DNA of 64,000 nt from Rhytidiadelphus loreus (Eukaryota; Streptophyta; Bryopsida; Hypnales; Hylocomiaceae), in contig OX344764.1 of the NCBI GenBank assembly GCA_947034895.1, positions 9,362,001 to 9,426,000 on the forward strand, written 5' to 3'. Each line of letters opens with the position of its first letter. The stretch's first letter is position 1. Positions 1 through 9,929 of this stretch are shown here, in pieces. Below the pieces are notes generated by a model, which was not told where the DNA came from, searched no databases, and was given only the letters and a program-made list of their open reading frames with translations. The translations under genes were made by a program, and so were the position numbers.

Positions 1-43
1 AAATTGTTCTTTTTAAAAACTTCACTTCATGAAATTTGTGCAA

Positions 44-60
44 CATGGCTCTGATACCCA
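44..60 (-). other. LTR-retrotransposon primer-binding site (initiator Met tRNA type)
   Basis: Read on the minus strand the sequence is TGGGTATCAGAGCCATG. This matches the classic plant LTR-retrotransposon primer-binding site complementary to initiator methionine tRNA, with one extra G. It should mark the inner edge of an LTR, so the LTR would extend to higher coordinates. The internal region of that copy lies off the left edge of the window. Confidence 0.6.
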
Positions 61-954
61 TATATAAGAGAAGTACAATTTTGGCTTAAAATGTGAATAT
101 GAAATAATTCATAGAAAATGCATTCAAACTAAAAATTGTGTGTAACATGTATTTATTGATTCACAATGAAAAATATCATTCATGAAAACATTGTGTACAA
201 AAAAGACAAAAAGTCAACTTACAAAACTTGACCAAAAATCTTTAAAATGCAATGTGATTGTTCAAAACTTAACGGGTTAGTAATGTTGTCTAATGATTGG
301 AAATTTCAAATCTCAAGCAACAAAACGAAAATGAAACACAATTTTAAATGCATTAGACAAATGCAAGTTAGGTCCCATCAATCAAACAAACTATAACTCT
401 TATAGTTAGTAGAATTATCAACATGGAATTTAAGGAATTGTGCCATGGAAGTCAATAATTTTCAAGGTCCAACAAAAACAAGCCAAAAAAGTTTAAAAGA
501 TCAATAATAAATCAATAGTTAAAACTCATCATTCTCAATGAATTGAATTTCTTACATCAATGAAATTGCAATGTGTTATTATAAAAATTTATTGCATCAT
601 GAGACTATTGCATAGGGCTTAAAAAAAATTCAAGCAATAATAATTCCATACAAGATTTTACTAAAGATCGTGTAAAAACGACATAGAAAATTGAAAATTT
701 GAGGATAGAATAGATATAACTACATTAGTATATACTTATCAAAGTAATGTTGTTAAAGTATGTTATAATAAAAGCATAATGTAATCCTCTTGAAAATAAA
801 TACTATATATACTAAATTATTAATTATTTCATGTACAATATATGGTTGTAAGAGAGAGATGATGAGAGAAATGGCCCAAAAGTTGTAATTATAGATTGTG
901 ATCCTTAGTATACATATAAAGTATAAATAACTAAATACAAGTATTCTATAAACA
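61..954 (-). mobile_element. Probable Ty1/copia LTR (decayed)
   Basis: On the minus strand this interval begins TGTTTATAGAATACTTG, directly after a polypurine tract (955-965), and ends against a methionine-tRNA primer-binding site (44-60). Those two landmarks define an LTR of about 0.9 kb. It is very AT-rich and lacks a clean terminal CA, so it is old or mutated. Because the polypurine tract and the primer-binding site lie on opposite sides of one LTR, this looks like an LTR shared by two tandemly joined copies and not a simple solo LTR. The boundary at 61 is inferred from the primer-binding site only. Confidence 0.5.
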
Positions 955-965
955 CTCCCTCTTTA
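955..965 (-). other. Polypurine tract of copia-like element
   Basis: The minus strand reads TAAAGAGGGAG immediately before a TGTT LTR start. This is the usual site and composition of the plus-strand priming tract of Ty1/copia elements. Its position just downstream (minus strand) of RNase H-like coding remnants supports the call. Confidence 0.6.
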
Positions 966-999
966 TTGAAGCTTCATATAATACAAAAAAATAAAATAT

Positions 1000-1210
1000 A
1001 TAATGATAAACTCTCTCAATGTAGAAAACTAATTTAAATGCTTTAGCACAAACTTGAAATTTGGGTTGAGTTAGAGCTTTAGTGGCAATACCAATCTACA
1101 TTGTTTGAATTGATGTGCATGTTATTTGGATTTGATAGATTCAACTTTTCACATAAAAATGATATTTGATTTCTATTTACCTATTCAAAATCTTGGATTT
1201 TTATAGAGTT
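1000..1210 (-). pseudogene. Ty1/copia RNase H C-terminal remnant
   Basis: Conceptual minus-strand translation, allowing frameshifts, gives pieces resembling the end of copia RNase H: a segment like IEIKYHF, then one like ATKALTQPKF shortly before the polypurine tract. In intact copia elements the equivalents are the KHIEIRYHF and DIFTKPLPRPKF regions. No continuous frame remains, so it is not functional. Confidence rests on motif order and on the adjacent polypurine tract and LTR. Confidence 0.45.
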
Positions 1211-1254
1211 TTATATATGATTAATTATATCAAAAAATAATTGTGCAAGTTCAC

Positions 1255-2455
1255 ATAGAGGATATTCATCCTCGAGGACTTGTTGTAGTCATTCAGATCT
1301 TTTGTTGGCTATTGAAAATATAACCAAATGTCCTGTCAAATGTAGAGCATTTAGATTCTTGATTATGAGTAGGTCGATAAAGAGGATATCCAAGACTTTT
1401 CCTAGTTGTTGAGATTCTTTTATGGCGACTTTAAATATAACCATATGTAGAAAGTTTAGATCCTTGATCTTGTATAGGTCTATAAGGAGGATATCCAATA
1501 TCCTCAAGGATCTATTATAGTCCTTACAATTTTTTGGTAGCAACTAAAAATAGAATCGGATGTGACCGTTTGTATTTTTGATCATGAGTAGGTGTACAAG
1601 GAGGATATCCAATATCCTTAAGGACCTGTCATAGTCTTTGAGATTCTTTGGTGGTGACTAAAAATAGAAATAGATGTGATTGTTAGTATTCTTGATTATG
1701 ATTAAGGTAGTATGCTCTAAAAGCGACCATTTAAGAGCTGGTCCGCCTTTTTCATAGGGTTACATGGACAGCGTTATTTTTAGATCATTTTTCAGAGAAA
1801 GAAAAATGGATGTGAAAACTAACACAAGTGGTTTTGTATTTTTCCAAGCTTTTTTGAATTACTTATAAATTTTCAAAGATTCAGGGCATAGGCACCTATT
1901 TGTGACCATAGGTCTCCCAAAATCTGTCCACTTGCAATTTGTTAACGGATGTGCAGAAATCAAGAGTAATGATTGGCTCTTGCAATAGAAAAATAATTTT
2001 TTCACTATGCATTCAATTGCTACAGTGGTCCATTTAAGGAGCACCCTGTCTCCATTTCTCACCCCAAAATAGGGGCGGTTTGAAGAAGGGGATCGGTTTT
2101 ACAGCATACTACCTTAGGTTTAGAGGGAGGATATCCAATATCCTAAAGAACCTGTCATAGTCCTAGAGATTCTTTGGTGGTGACTACAAATAGAAACAGA
2201 TGTGATTGTTTGTATTCTTAATCATAGGTAGGTGTACAGAGAGGATATCTAAAATTTGTTGTAGTCATAGAGATTCTTTGGTGATGTCCAGAAATATAAC
2301 TAAATGTATAAATTTTTTATTTTTGATCATGTGTATGTGCACAAAGAAGATATCCAATATTCTCAAGTACTTGTCGTAGTCATTGAGATTCTTTGGAGGT
2401 GACTGAAAATAGAACCAGATGTAGATTGTTGATATTCTTGATCCTTTGTCCAATC
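1255..2455. repeat. About 115-bp degenerate tandem array, split by a MITE
   Basis: The core GGAGGATATCCAATATCC recurs near 1259, 1381, 1486, 1601, 2126, 2241 and 2346 at 105-122 bp spacing. Each copy is followed by a similar stretch ending in a GATTCTTTGGTGGTGACT-like segment and an ATCATGAGTAGGTGTAC-like segment. The gap between the fourth and fifth copies is filled by the insertion at 1706-2113. The short reading frames here follow the repeat period and are not credible genes. Confidence 0.8.
1706..2113. mobile_element. MITE with GGTAGTATGCT inverted termini, nested in tandem array
   Basis: The left end GGTAGTATGCTCTAAAA and the right end, read as reverse complement, GGTAGTATGCTGTAAAA form a near-perfect terminal inverted repeat. 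The flanks are TTAA on the left and TTAG on the right, so the target duplication is TA, TTA or a decayed TTAA. Removing 408 bp restores a normal tandem unit of the surrounding array, which supports a precise insertion. The left subterminal motif CGACCATTTAAGAGCTG recurs at two other sites in the window (14.5 kb and 35.1 kb). Confidence 0.75.
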
Positions 2456-2459
2456 AAAA

Positions 2460-4795
2460 TCTATATACCTTTGTAAAATAAAAGAGGATGTTGGATTAGA
2501 GGTTGCTTAATTATAAAATCCAAGTTTCTTAATATATTATAGATACTAGAAGATTCTTTTGATTGTTGACCAATAGAAGGATCCATGATTAGACATAAAC
2601 TATGATAAATTACTAATTGAATGTGCAAAATCTCATCTTATACTTGTAGCTAATTACATAAGATTGCAAATAGCTTGTGAAATAGTCCCATAGGCCATTT
2701 CTTTCTTTTGAAAAGGTGTTGATGGCATGACAAATTGTGTATATTAAACTTTGATTTCAAATGGGATTAAAATTGTTTTACAATTACTCAAATAAAACTT
2801 AAGTAATATTTTAGCAATAGAATGTTTCCAATAAAAAAATAGGTTTACATTAGCCAAATAATTTCTTTTAGCTTTATAAAAATGATTGAAGAGTTAAAAT
2901 CAACTAAAGATCCATGTGTTTTCATGTTAGAAATTCACTATACATGCAAAGTTTTAATACTATGAATACAAATACGAAAAGATGTAGTATTCGAACAATG
3001 CCATCTCAATGATATTATAGATTTAACGTTTGATACCATAATTCAATTGTTAAAAATAAATATTGCATTCTTAGCAAATCTGAAAATTAAATGCTTTCGA
3101 ATCAAATTCAACAAAATTCCTTAAAATATTTCTCTAAATTTGACTACATAGATTATATAGATTAAAATTAATGTTTAACATCTTTTTTCTTCTATTAAGT
3201 TCTGCTATCTCCTTGGTCTCTTACTTTTGATACAAGTTTAACAATGACAATGACAATGAGCTCAAAAGTGGCAGTCACTGCTAGTCACTTCAAGTTTCAC
3301 TTTCATGTTGCGTTAGATTTTTGACAAAGTTTACACATATTATTTATAACTGATTTGAATATTTTGAATTTTTGAATTTTTGAATTGGTGAGTCTATAAT
3401 TACTGAAATTATAATTTTTTAATTTAAAAATGGAACTTGTAAATTAAAAAATTTGGAAAGTTTGCAGTATGTATATCTTTTTAACTATTTTATTTGTAGT
3501 ATTTTGATTTTACATTTTCAATGTTTCAAATTTCAAACATGAATTTTTTTTTAAATTAAATATTTATTGAATTAAAATAAAATTTACTATTAATTACTTA
3601 TTTATAATCTACTTCACCACGGTTAATAAAAATAGTTTCTAAAAAATTATGCCAATTAGATTGCATTGATTTGTCTTATTAGTGAAGGCACTAAATTAGT
3701 GATTTCAATAAAGTTAATGTCACTACAAAACTTCTATATTTTGAATTAATTCCCACAAATACAATTGAATACAACGATCTTTTAGCCTTCTTAAATAATT
3801 TTAATTATAATATAAATAGTGTGAATTTGACAAATTGCTATCACATACATTACGGCAGTAATTAAATTACTATGCAATGAAAACACCCAAAAACATCCTT
3901 ATACCCATTCTTTAATAGTAGACTTCTATTAAAAGTTTCCTCCAAAATGCAATTAACCCCTATAAGGACATTTGAATGTACAAAGGTAATCTTAGGTAAT
4001 GGAGTCATTTTTTAATGGAGGTTCTTCAAATTTTGACACAAGGTGTGAACATGTACCCCTTTAATTATTAACACAATTTTTTTTAATCAGGTGCCTATAT
4101 CAAAAGTTATACCATTTTGAACTTTTGGGATAGCTTGGGCATTTTTGAATAGATGTACAAAACTTCTCCTATAAATTTGAAATTTTGGCAGGTATGTAAC
4201 ATGATACAAAATGCAAATGTTAAATAAATAAACCATATAACAGTGTAAAAATCTCACATTAGGAGGAGTCAAAGTTTGTTGGCCTTGTTGGACAAGATTA
4301 GAAAAAAAAAAATTTCTAACTTCAAATGTTGTCATCTTTCAATTTGTATGGTCAAAGGTTTTGAATTGTTTTCCACATATTCCCATAGTAGTCAAGTACA
4401 AATTTGTACTATTGAAATTTGAAAAAAATGTTTTCTTTTCATTTTCTTCTCATTACCTTCAAAAGTGAAAGATTTTTACAATTTATGATGAAAATGTACT
4501 TCAACCCTACAAGGATTAAGTTGTTCCAATACTTAATTGTGATTAGTGGATTGTTGATTTTCTAAATTTTGGTTTTGTAACCAAGCTATATTGCAATTTC
4601 AGAGGTCTAGGGAGCTTCTATTTTTAAAATTCATAAAAAAAATTCATAATAATTACATCGTGTATCCAGAACCTCTAATTTTTTTTTCTTCAAAATTCAT
4701 GATTTTTTCAATACTAATATTTCAAAAATGTTATTTCGTTTTTTAACAAAAAGGTACTTGCAACTACACTTAATTGCTTATTTTGACAATTTTAA
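2460..4795. other. AT-rich intergenic DNA, no gene seen
   Basis: The sequence is low-complexity and AT-rich with frequent stops in all frames. A stretch near 4020-4420 (a GACACAAGGTGTGAACATG motif, then a TTTGTATGGTCAAAG motif) resembles segments near 27560, 14000 and 60890. It is probably part of a dispersed decayed repeat. Nothing else here can be supported as a feature. Confidence 0.6.
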
Positions 4796-4829
4796 GTGAA
4801 TTTTCACCTCACTTGCGATAGTGTGTTTG

Positions 4830-4945
4830 TTTTTTCTTTTCCCTTTCCTTTCCCTTTGCCTTGCCATTCCTTTCCCTTTGCCTTGCCATTCCTTTCCTTT
4901 TCCTTTCCTCTTTCTTTTCCTCTTTCTTTTCTTTTTCTTCCTCTG
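4830..4945. repeat. Polypyrimidine tract with 22-bp direct repeat
   Basis: The plus strand is almost entirely C and T for over 100 bases. It includes two copies of TTTCCCTTTGCCTTGCCATT at 22-bp spacing, followed by CTTTTCCTCTTT repeats. Long homopurine/homopyrimidine tracts can adopt triplex (H-DNA) structure. Open frames on both strands across it are low-complexity artefacts. Confidence 0.75.
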
Positions 4946-5099
4946 AGGCGGTTCAGTTTGGTGGAAGGCAACGACTTAAAACTGAATATTATATCCTTAA
5001 TGTGCCACGTGTCTTGCATTGAAAGGCTATAAGACTTGTTCTCCTCATAAAGAGTATATTTAAAGGGGTTCCTGTGGTGCATGGCCTGGGCGACATTTG

Positions 5100-6450
5100 G
5101 AATTGACCCATTCGGAAAAATATACTAATCTTTTTGGCTGCAACTATTAAAGCTTATTCAGTTATTCACTGGGAAGTGCCACGTGGCATTTCTCCCAACT
5201 TGATATTTTGCTAGATGATTGCCTCGGTCCTTGAGTGAGAGTTGAGATGCTGATCTTTGTGTTCTTGTGGGGTACAAAAATTTATTCTATTTGGAAGTTA
5301 TCGTCTAGATTGACGAGCCTTAGTTAATTAAAACCTTTAATTCATATTAGCCTCTAAAGGATCAAATATTGTTGTTGTTTTTGCAACATAGAAATTTAAG
5401 GTAGCTTACTAAGTATGGTATTTTCAATTTTTTTCTTTTCAATTTTCACAAAATATGTGGTTGAGGAGTAATTTTAAATTGCTAATTTATTCTGTAACTT
5501 TTGACAACATGGTTTAGAAGTTATGATATGATATGTGATTTTTTTCTCAACTCTGACAATCTGGGCAACTCAAAATTCCTAACAATTTAGTATTTTAACC
5601 CTTGAAATTCTTTGATTATGTAGTATGCTAGATTGAGAAGATGTGGAAAAATTTCAGAAATCTTCATTGTGTAGATTGCAAGATATTAGCATTTGAAGTG
5701 ACAAAAATATTTTTTTTGGCCTTACAAAAAATTGCATAGCTGCACTTCACAAGCTCACATTTGTATATGAAAAAAATCTAAAAAATGGTGGTGATTCTTT
5801 GGATTTATTCTTCAAGGCAAGTTGGCTACATGCTTGAAATTTTTTAGATCATTTGGAATTGTACAACATATAGGAAAAAAATTAGTAAGTAGAAAGAAAT
5901 AGAGAATGATTCAAAATACTAAATTGTTGAGAATTTAGTTATGGAATTGAAAAATGCCAATCCCAATCATTATAATATTGTAATAAAAAATCTACACCTA
6001 ATGTTTTTATTTTTTTCCCAAAATATTGAAAATTGACTTAAATAAATAACTTCAAAGTTCATTTTAGAGTAGAGAATCTACAACTACTTGCAAACTAAAA
6101 CACCTCATAACTTTTGACTCACTAATCAAATAAAATGATTCAAAGTTTTCTTTGTGTATAAACTCTAGAAAACCAATTTCGAATTTTTTTTTGAAAAAAA
6201 AATATATTTTTATCTGCCCATCCTACTTTAGTTTAAAAACAAACTACATATTAGGATGTACATTTTGACTTATATTTCCAAATGTCTTGAAAGTTAGTGC
6301 ATATTAAAGATATTCCTTGTCCCCACCTTCTATTAAAATTTCAACCTAAAATATGAAAAACTCTAGTCATAGGTATCTGCCCAAACCTTCTATGTTGCCA
6401 AAAAATGCAGCTTGGTCCTTTATGGGATAAATCCTTCCGTCTACTTCTTT
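5100..6450. other. AT-rich intergenic DNA, no gene seen
   Basis: No convincing reading frame, RNA gene or repeat structure was recognised. The composition matches the other intergenic blocks of the window. Confidence 0.6.
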
Positions 6451-6458
6451 CTACTTAC

Positions 6459-6662
6459 ATGCCACATTTAGCTATTTTGAACTTTGGAAAGTCCAGAATT
6501 AATAATGGTCGTCTAGAGGAAAAAAATGGTCATTAGGAGATAATGCAAAACATCGGGAGATCTACACAAACATCAAGGGATCTCCCAACGTTACTATCCG
6601 GAGATCTCCGGATGTTTTGTCCAAAATTCATTGAATAGTCTAAAAGTAGTTAAATGTGGCAT
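6459..6662. mobile_element. Foldback (MITE-like) element with nested palindrome
   Basis: The left end ATGCCACATTTAGCTATTTT pairs with the right end AAAGTAGTTAAATGTGGCAT as an imperfect inverted repeat. An inner pair, AAAACATCGGGAGATCT near 6547 and AGATCTCCGGATGTTTT near 6603, surrounds a perfect 18-bp palindrome at 6596-6613. The whole 204 bp can fold on itself. No target-site duplication was resolved. Confidence 0.55.
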
Positions 6663-6669
6663 TTTTCAA

Positions 6670-7680
6670 GTATGAATATGAGTTTTATCTGTTGATTGTT
6701 GGCATGTATGTTCAATGTTTGGAAAAAAATGGTAACTAATTCAAAGTTAGCTAGTGGAATTGAAAAAAAGTTAATCCGTTTGTAATTTAAAAATACTAGT
6801 AAAATTTTGGTGAAAAGTCATGTAAAAACTCTATTAAAAATAGAAAAATTAACAAGACTTAGAATTTTTTTTAAAAATTAGTTCAATATAAGAATTGAAG
6901 GAAATTAGTCAAAAAAATTAAAAAAAAATCCCAAACATTGATATACAATTTAGATATGTACCTTAGTAATGTTGAAAAGTGTTGTTAGTTTGATATCTAT
7001 AATGTGCACGAGTGTTGCAAGTAGACCAAAATAGTACCTTCTCGACATCTTCTTTCACATCATCATCTTGCTTGCTTGACCTAAGACCATTGTAAATGGA
7101 GAATTTGTTGGCGGTAGTTTGAGTACCCATGTCTTTCATCTTCTTACCTTTATAAGGACAATCCACCAATTTAACTTTTAAAGGATGAAGCCCCATTACT
7201 AAGGTAAGTCAACTATAAATAATATAATTAAAAGGCCGTACAAATTCTCATAGCATCCGTTTTGGGACATTGAAAATTTAACCCCTTAACGCCTCGATCC
7301 TTTTTCAAATTTTGGCACATTTTTGCTTGTATTTTTCTACAAAATATCATTTACTGCAATTTCATGAAATTGGTCATTAAGAAAGGTTGACTTTTCAAGA
7401 TTCAAGTGTTACATTGGATGAATGAGAAGTTAGTTGGACTAAGTAGCGCCTTCAAGTCCTTTGTTCATCGTCCAGAATATGGACGTCGGAGCGCTTAAGG
7501 GTTAAAGCACTGAAAATTTATCCTACACTCTTGTAGACTCTAGCAAATACATACTGTACATTTTAGGCAAAAATTATGGCAAAATTTTTAACCCATAAAC
7601 AACTTTGCGATTTTCACAATAACCAACCCATCCTTCAAGGGTTAAGCCCGTCCTTTAAAGGTAATGCCCATCTTTTAATA
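6670..7680. other. AT-rich intergenic DNA with one short minus-strand frame
   Basis: A 77-codon minus-strand frame (6963-7196) contains a Lys/Asp-rich stretch but no recognisable domain, and nothing around it suggests exons. It may be a transposon fragment. The rest shows no feature. Confidence 0.4.
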
Positions 7681-7684
7681 ATTA

Positions 7685-8081
7685 GAGCATCTCCACCAGT
7701 GGCTTCCCTATCCCTATCTCTGTTGGAATGAAGGAGAGTACATATGGAAATAGGGAAGACAAGCTCTCACTAGTTCTTCCCTAAATTTTCAACTTATTGC
7801 TAAATAGAGGTAGGGAGAAGTCAAAAGGGAACTATAGAAATAGTAAGAAGGTCAAATGTATAGTACTCCCACAAATCAATGAAGCACAACTCATGTTGAA
7901 AAGGTGAAAAGTGGTTTGGAGATTACTCCATTTGTGTTTCCTATCCATCATCCCATTTGGGGAATTCGGACCCTCCCTCCCTAAATTTTTAGGGATAGGG
8001 AATGTTGGTGGGGGAGTTTTCTTCCCTATCCAGATGAAAATCATTTGGATAGGGATAGGGAAGCTACTAGTGGGGATGCTC
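7685..8081. mobile_element. Tourist-like MITE (PIF/Harbinger type) with TTA target duplication
   Basis: The left end is GAGCATCTCCACCAGTGGC followed by TTCCCTATCCCTATC. The right end read in reverse complement is GAGCATCCCCACTAGTAGC followed by TTCCCTATCCCTATC, a terminal inverted repeat of about 34 bp. It is flanked by TTA at 7682-7684 and TTA at 8082-8084, the 3-bp duplication typical of PIF/Harbinger and Tourist elements. It is 397 bp with no coding capacity. The high terminal-repeat identity suggests a comparatively young insertion. Confidence 0.9.
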
Positions 8082-8084
8082 TTA

Positions 8085-9800
8085 TGCCTATCCTTTATGG
8101 TTTAAGCATATGAGATTTGATTTTAATTTTTTTTAAATGGATTACAATTCGGGAACAACAAGTAATTCCCTTGATTATATCTTCAAACTTTTCATATCTT
8201 TTGTATACGTCGTCCAAATTACACCATTCTTGAGTGCATTGAATTTATTTTTTCTTTCTTTCCCACCACCACTGAAATTCTTTTTCCTTTCCCACCCAAC
8301 AAGATTTTGACCATTCCAAGAAAGTGTCAATATGTTTCAAAAAGAAAAAAGAAAAAGAAAATGTCAAATATTATCTGTAACAAAAAAGTCTGCCACTGGC
8401 TGGCTCATCAGTGGCGTGCACCAAGTGCCCCCAACAGAGCTCTCGTCCGTGCCAACAGGTGACAAAGATTTCAGACCAGTCAGTGAGAGACTGATCAGAG
8501 CTGCCTTCCGTTCCGTTCCGTTCCCCTAGAGTTCTCATCCGTCAAGGAGTGCCCAACGGTGTTCTCCCAAGGGAACACCCCATTTATTACTTTTGTCGAG
8601 CAATGAGTTCATTTAAAGCTGATGCGCCCTGACATAAATCCCGAAAAGTCACTTCACTTGAATGCATAGTGCATAGGCTCCCTTTCCTCCACGTAGCCGG
8701 CCGCGGCCATGAGGTGGTAGACAATTCCGATATTTTTATTTCAATTTCACCATATTGGTTATATATGGAGGTTTTGTATTGATTGTGAAAAGGATGTGAT
8801 TTTGTGATTAAGATAGTCAACAATTTTTTTTTATTGCAATCATGAATGAAAACTTGCATTCCTCTTTTGAGTGATTGAGTCTTTTTTAGAGTTTTATGTG
8901 AATGTCATTCATTGGACACTTTCTAGTCTTCAGTGTCACCTTGTATTAACATTTCGAAATGGCTGTAAATGAAAGGGGGATGCCTGCCCTTCAAATGAAG
9001 GGCCAAAATTAATCAATAGGGATTAAGGGTCGTCTTGCATGTGGAGTTGGGGTTGTTGAAGCCTACTAGTCGATGGTAGAATGGGGATTTTAGAAAAAAA
9101 TAGACTTCCATTCTATTGTTGATCATTGGATTTCATTGGCCCTAACTTTACATGGAAGCCAATTCTAATTTAACATCTATGTAGGACATTAAACATTTGA
9201 ACACACACATTACAAGAAATTTCAGCCTTTAGAAAGGCCGTGAGTTTTTGGGAGGTTTGGTGCATCTTCAATGAAAAATCGTAGTTTTTAAATTTTATTT
9301 TACAAAATCTAGCATGGCACAATTTGTGCCATATTTGCGCCACTTTAGATTACTGAATTTTTTAATATTTAAAAAATTATTATTATTATTTTTTTAAGAA
9401 TACTAGAAACAATAAATAACATTCTTTCAATGGTCTGTATTTGCACTACAGGGTTGCCAAAAATGAAATCTTAATAGCCTTTCCTAAGGTTCAAATTTTT
9501 CCTAATGATCGATAGATTGCCACCAATGTCTATAAATAGAAGATCATAATTAGAAGGTGTAGAAAAAAAAGTCATTTTTAGTTTCACTAGTTTAGATTCA
9601 ATCACATACTATATTTATAGATATTTGAATATAATAACGAATTCATAGATGTCTAAATATAAAACTCAATTTACAATAATAATAATGAAGAATGACTAGT
9701 TTATAATAACAATGAGGCTGCTATAAGGATGAAATTCTTGTAGAGGTGTATCTGACCTTTAATCTTAGGAAGATGTCATTTAGGGGTGATTCGCACAATG
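8085..9800. other. Intergenic DNA with a short GC-rich island near 8390-8720
   Basis: Around 8390-8720 the base composition rises well above the surroundings, with TTCCG repeats and a GGCCGCGGCC-type site near 8701. No domain or splice structure was recognised there. An imperfect palindrome (GGTGTTCTCCCAAGGGAACACC) lies at about 8559-8580. A CATTACAAGAAA motif near 9209 resembles a decayed CACTA-transposon terminus, but no partner end was found. The island could be a promoter remnant or a transposon piece. Confidence 0.4.
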
Positions 9801-9808
9801 TCTCAAGT

Positions 9809-9923
9809 CCCAACTTTCTAAGTATCGATTCAAGGTCAAATCCCAACTTTCTAAGTATCGATTCAAGGTCAAATCCCAACTTTCTAAGTATTGATTCAAG
9901 GTCAAATCCCAACTTTCTTTGGG
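9809..9923. repeat. 33-bp minisatellite, 3.3 copies
   Basis: The unit begins CCCAACTTTCTAAGTATCGA and continues TTCAAGGTCAAAT. Copies start at 9809, 9842, 9875 and 9908, the last cut after about 10 bases. The units are almost identical (one C to T change). Because 33 is divisible by 3, each frame shows an 11-residue periodic peptide, which explains the open frames on both strands. Confidence 0.95.
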
Positions 9924-9929
9924 TTGTAG

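Noticed and set aside
4804..5082. Lys/Gly/Glu-rich minus-strand frame
   Set aside because: A translation of the polypyrimidine tract.
8332..8529. 65-codon plus-strand frame in a GC-rich island
   Set aside because: No domain; it ends in a TTCCG microsatellite.
9209..9230. CATTACAAGAAATTTCAGCC as a CACTA 5' end
   Set aside because: One base off the canonical end, with no subterminal repeats or partner.
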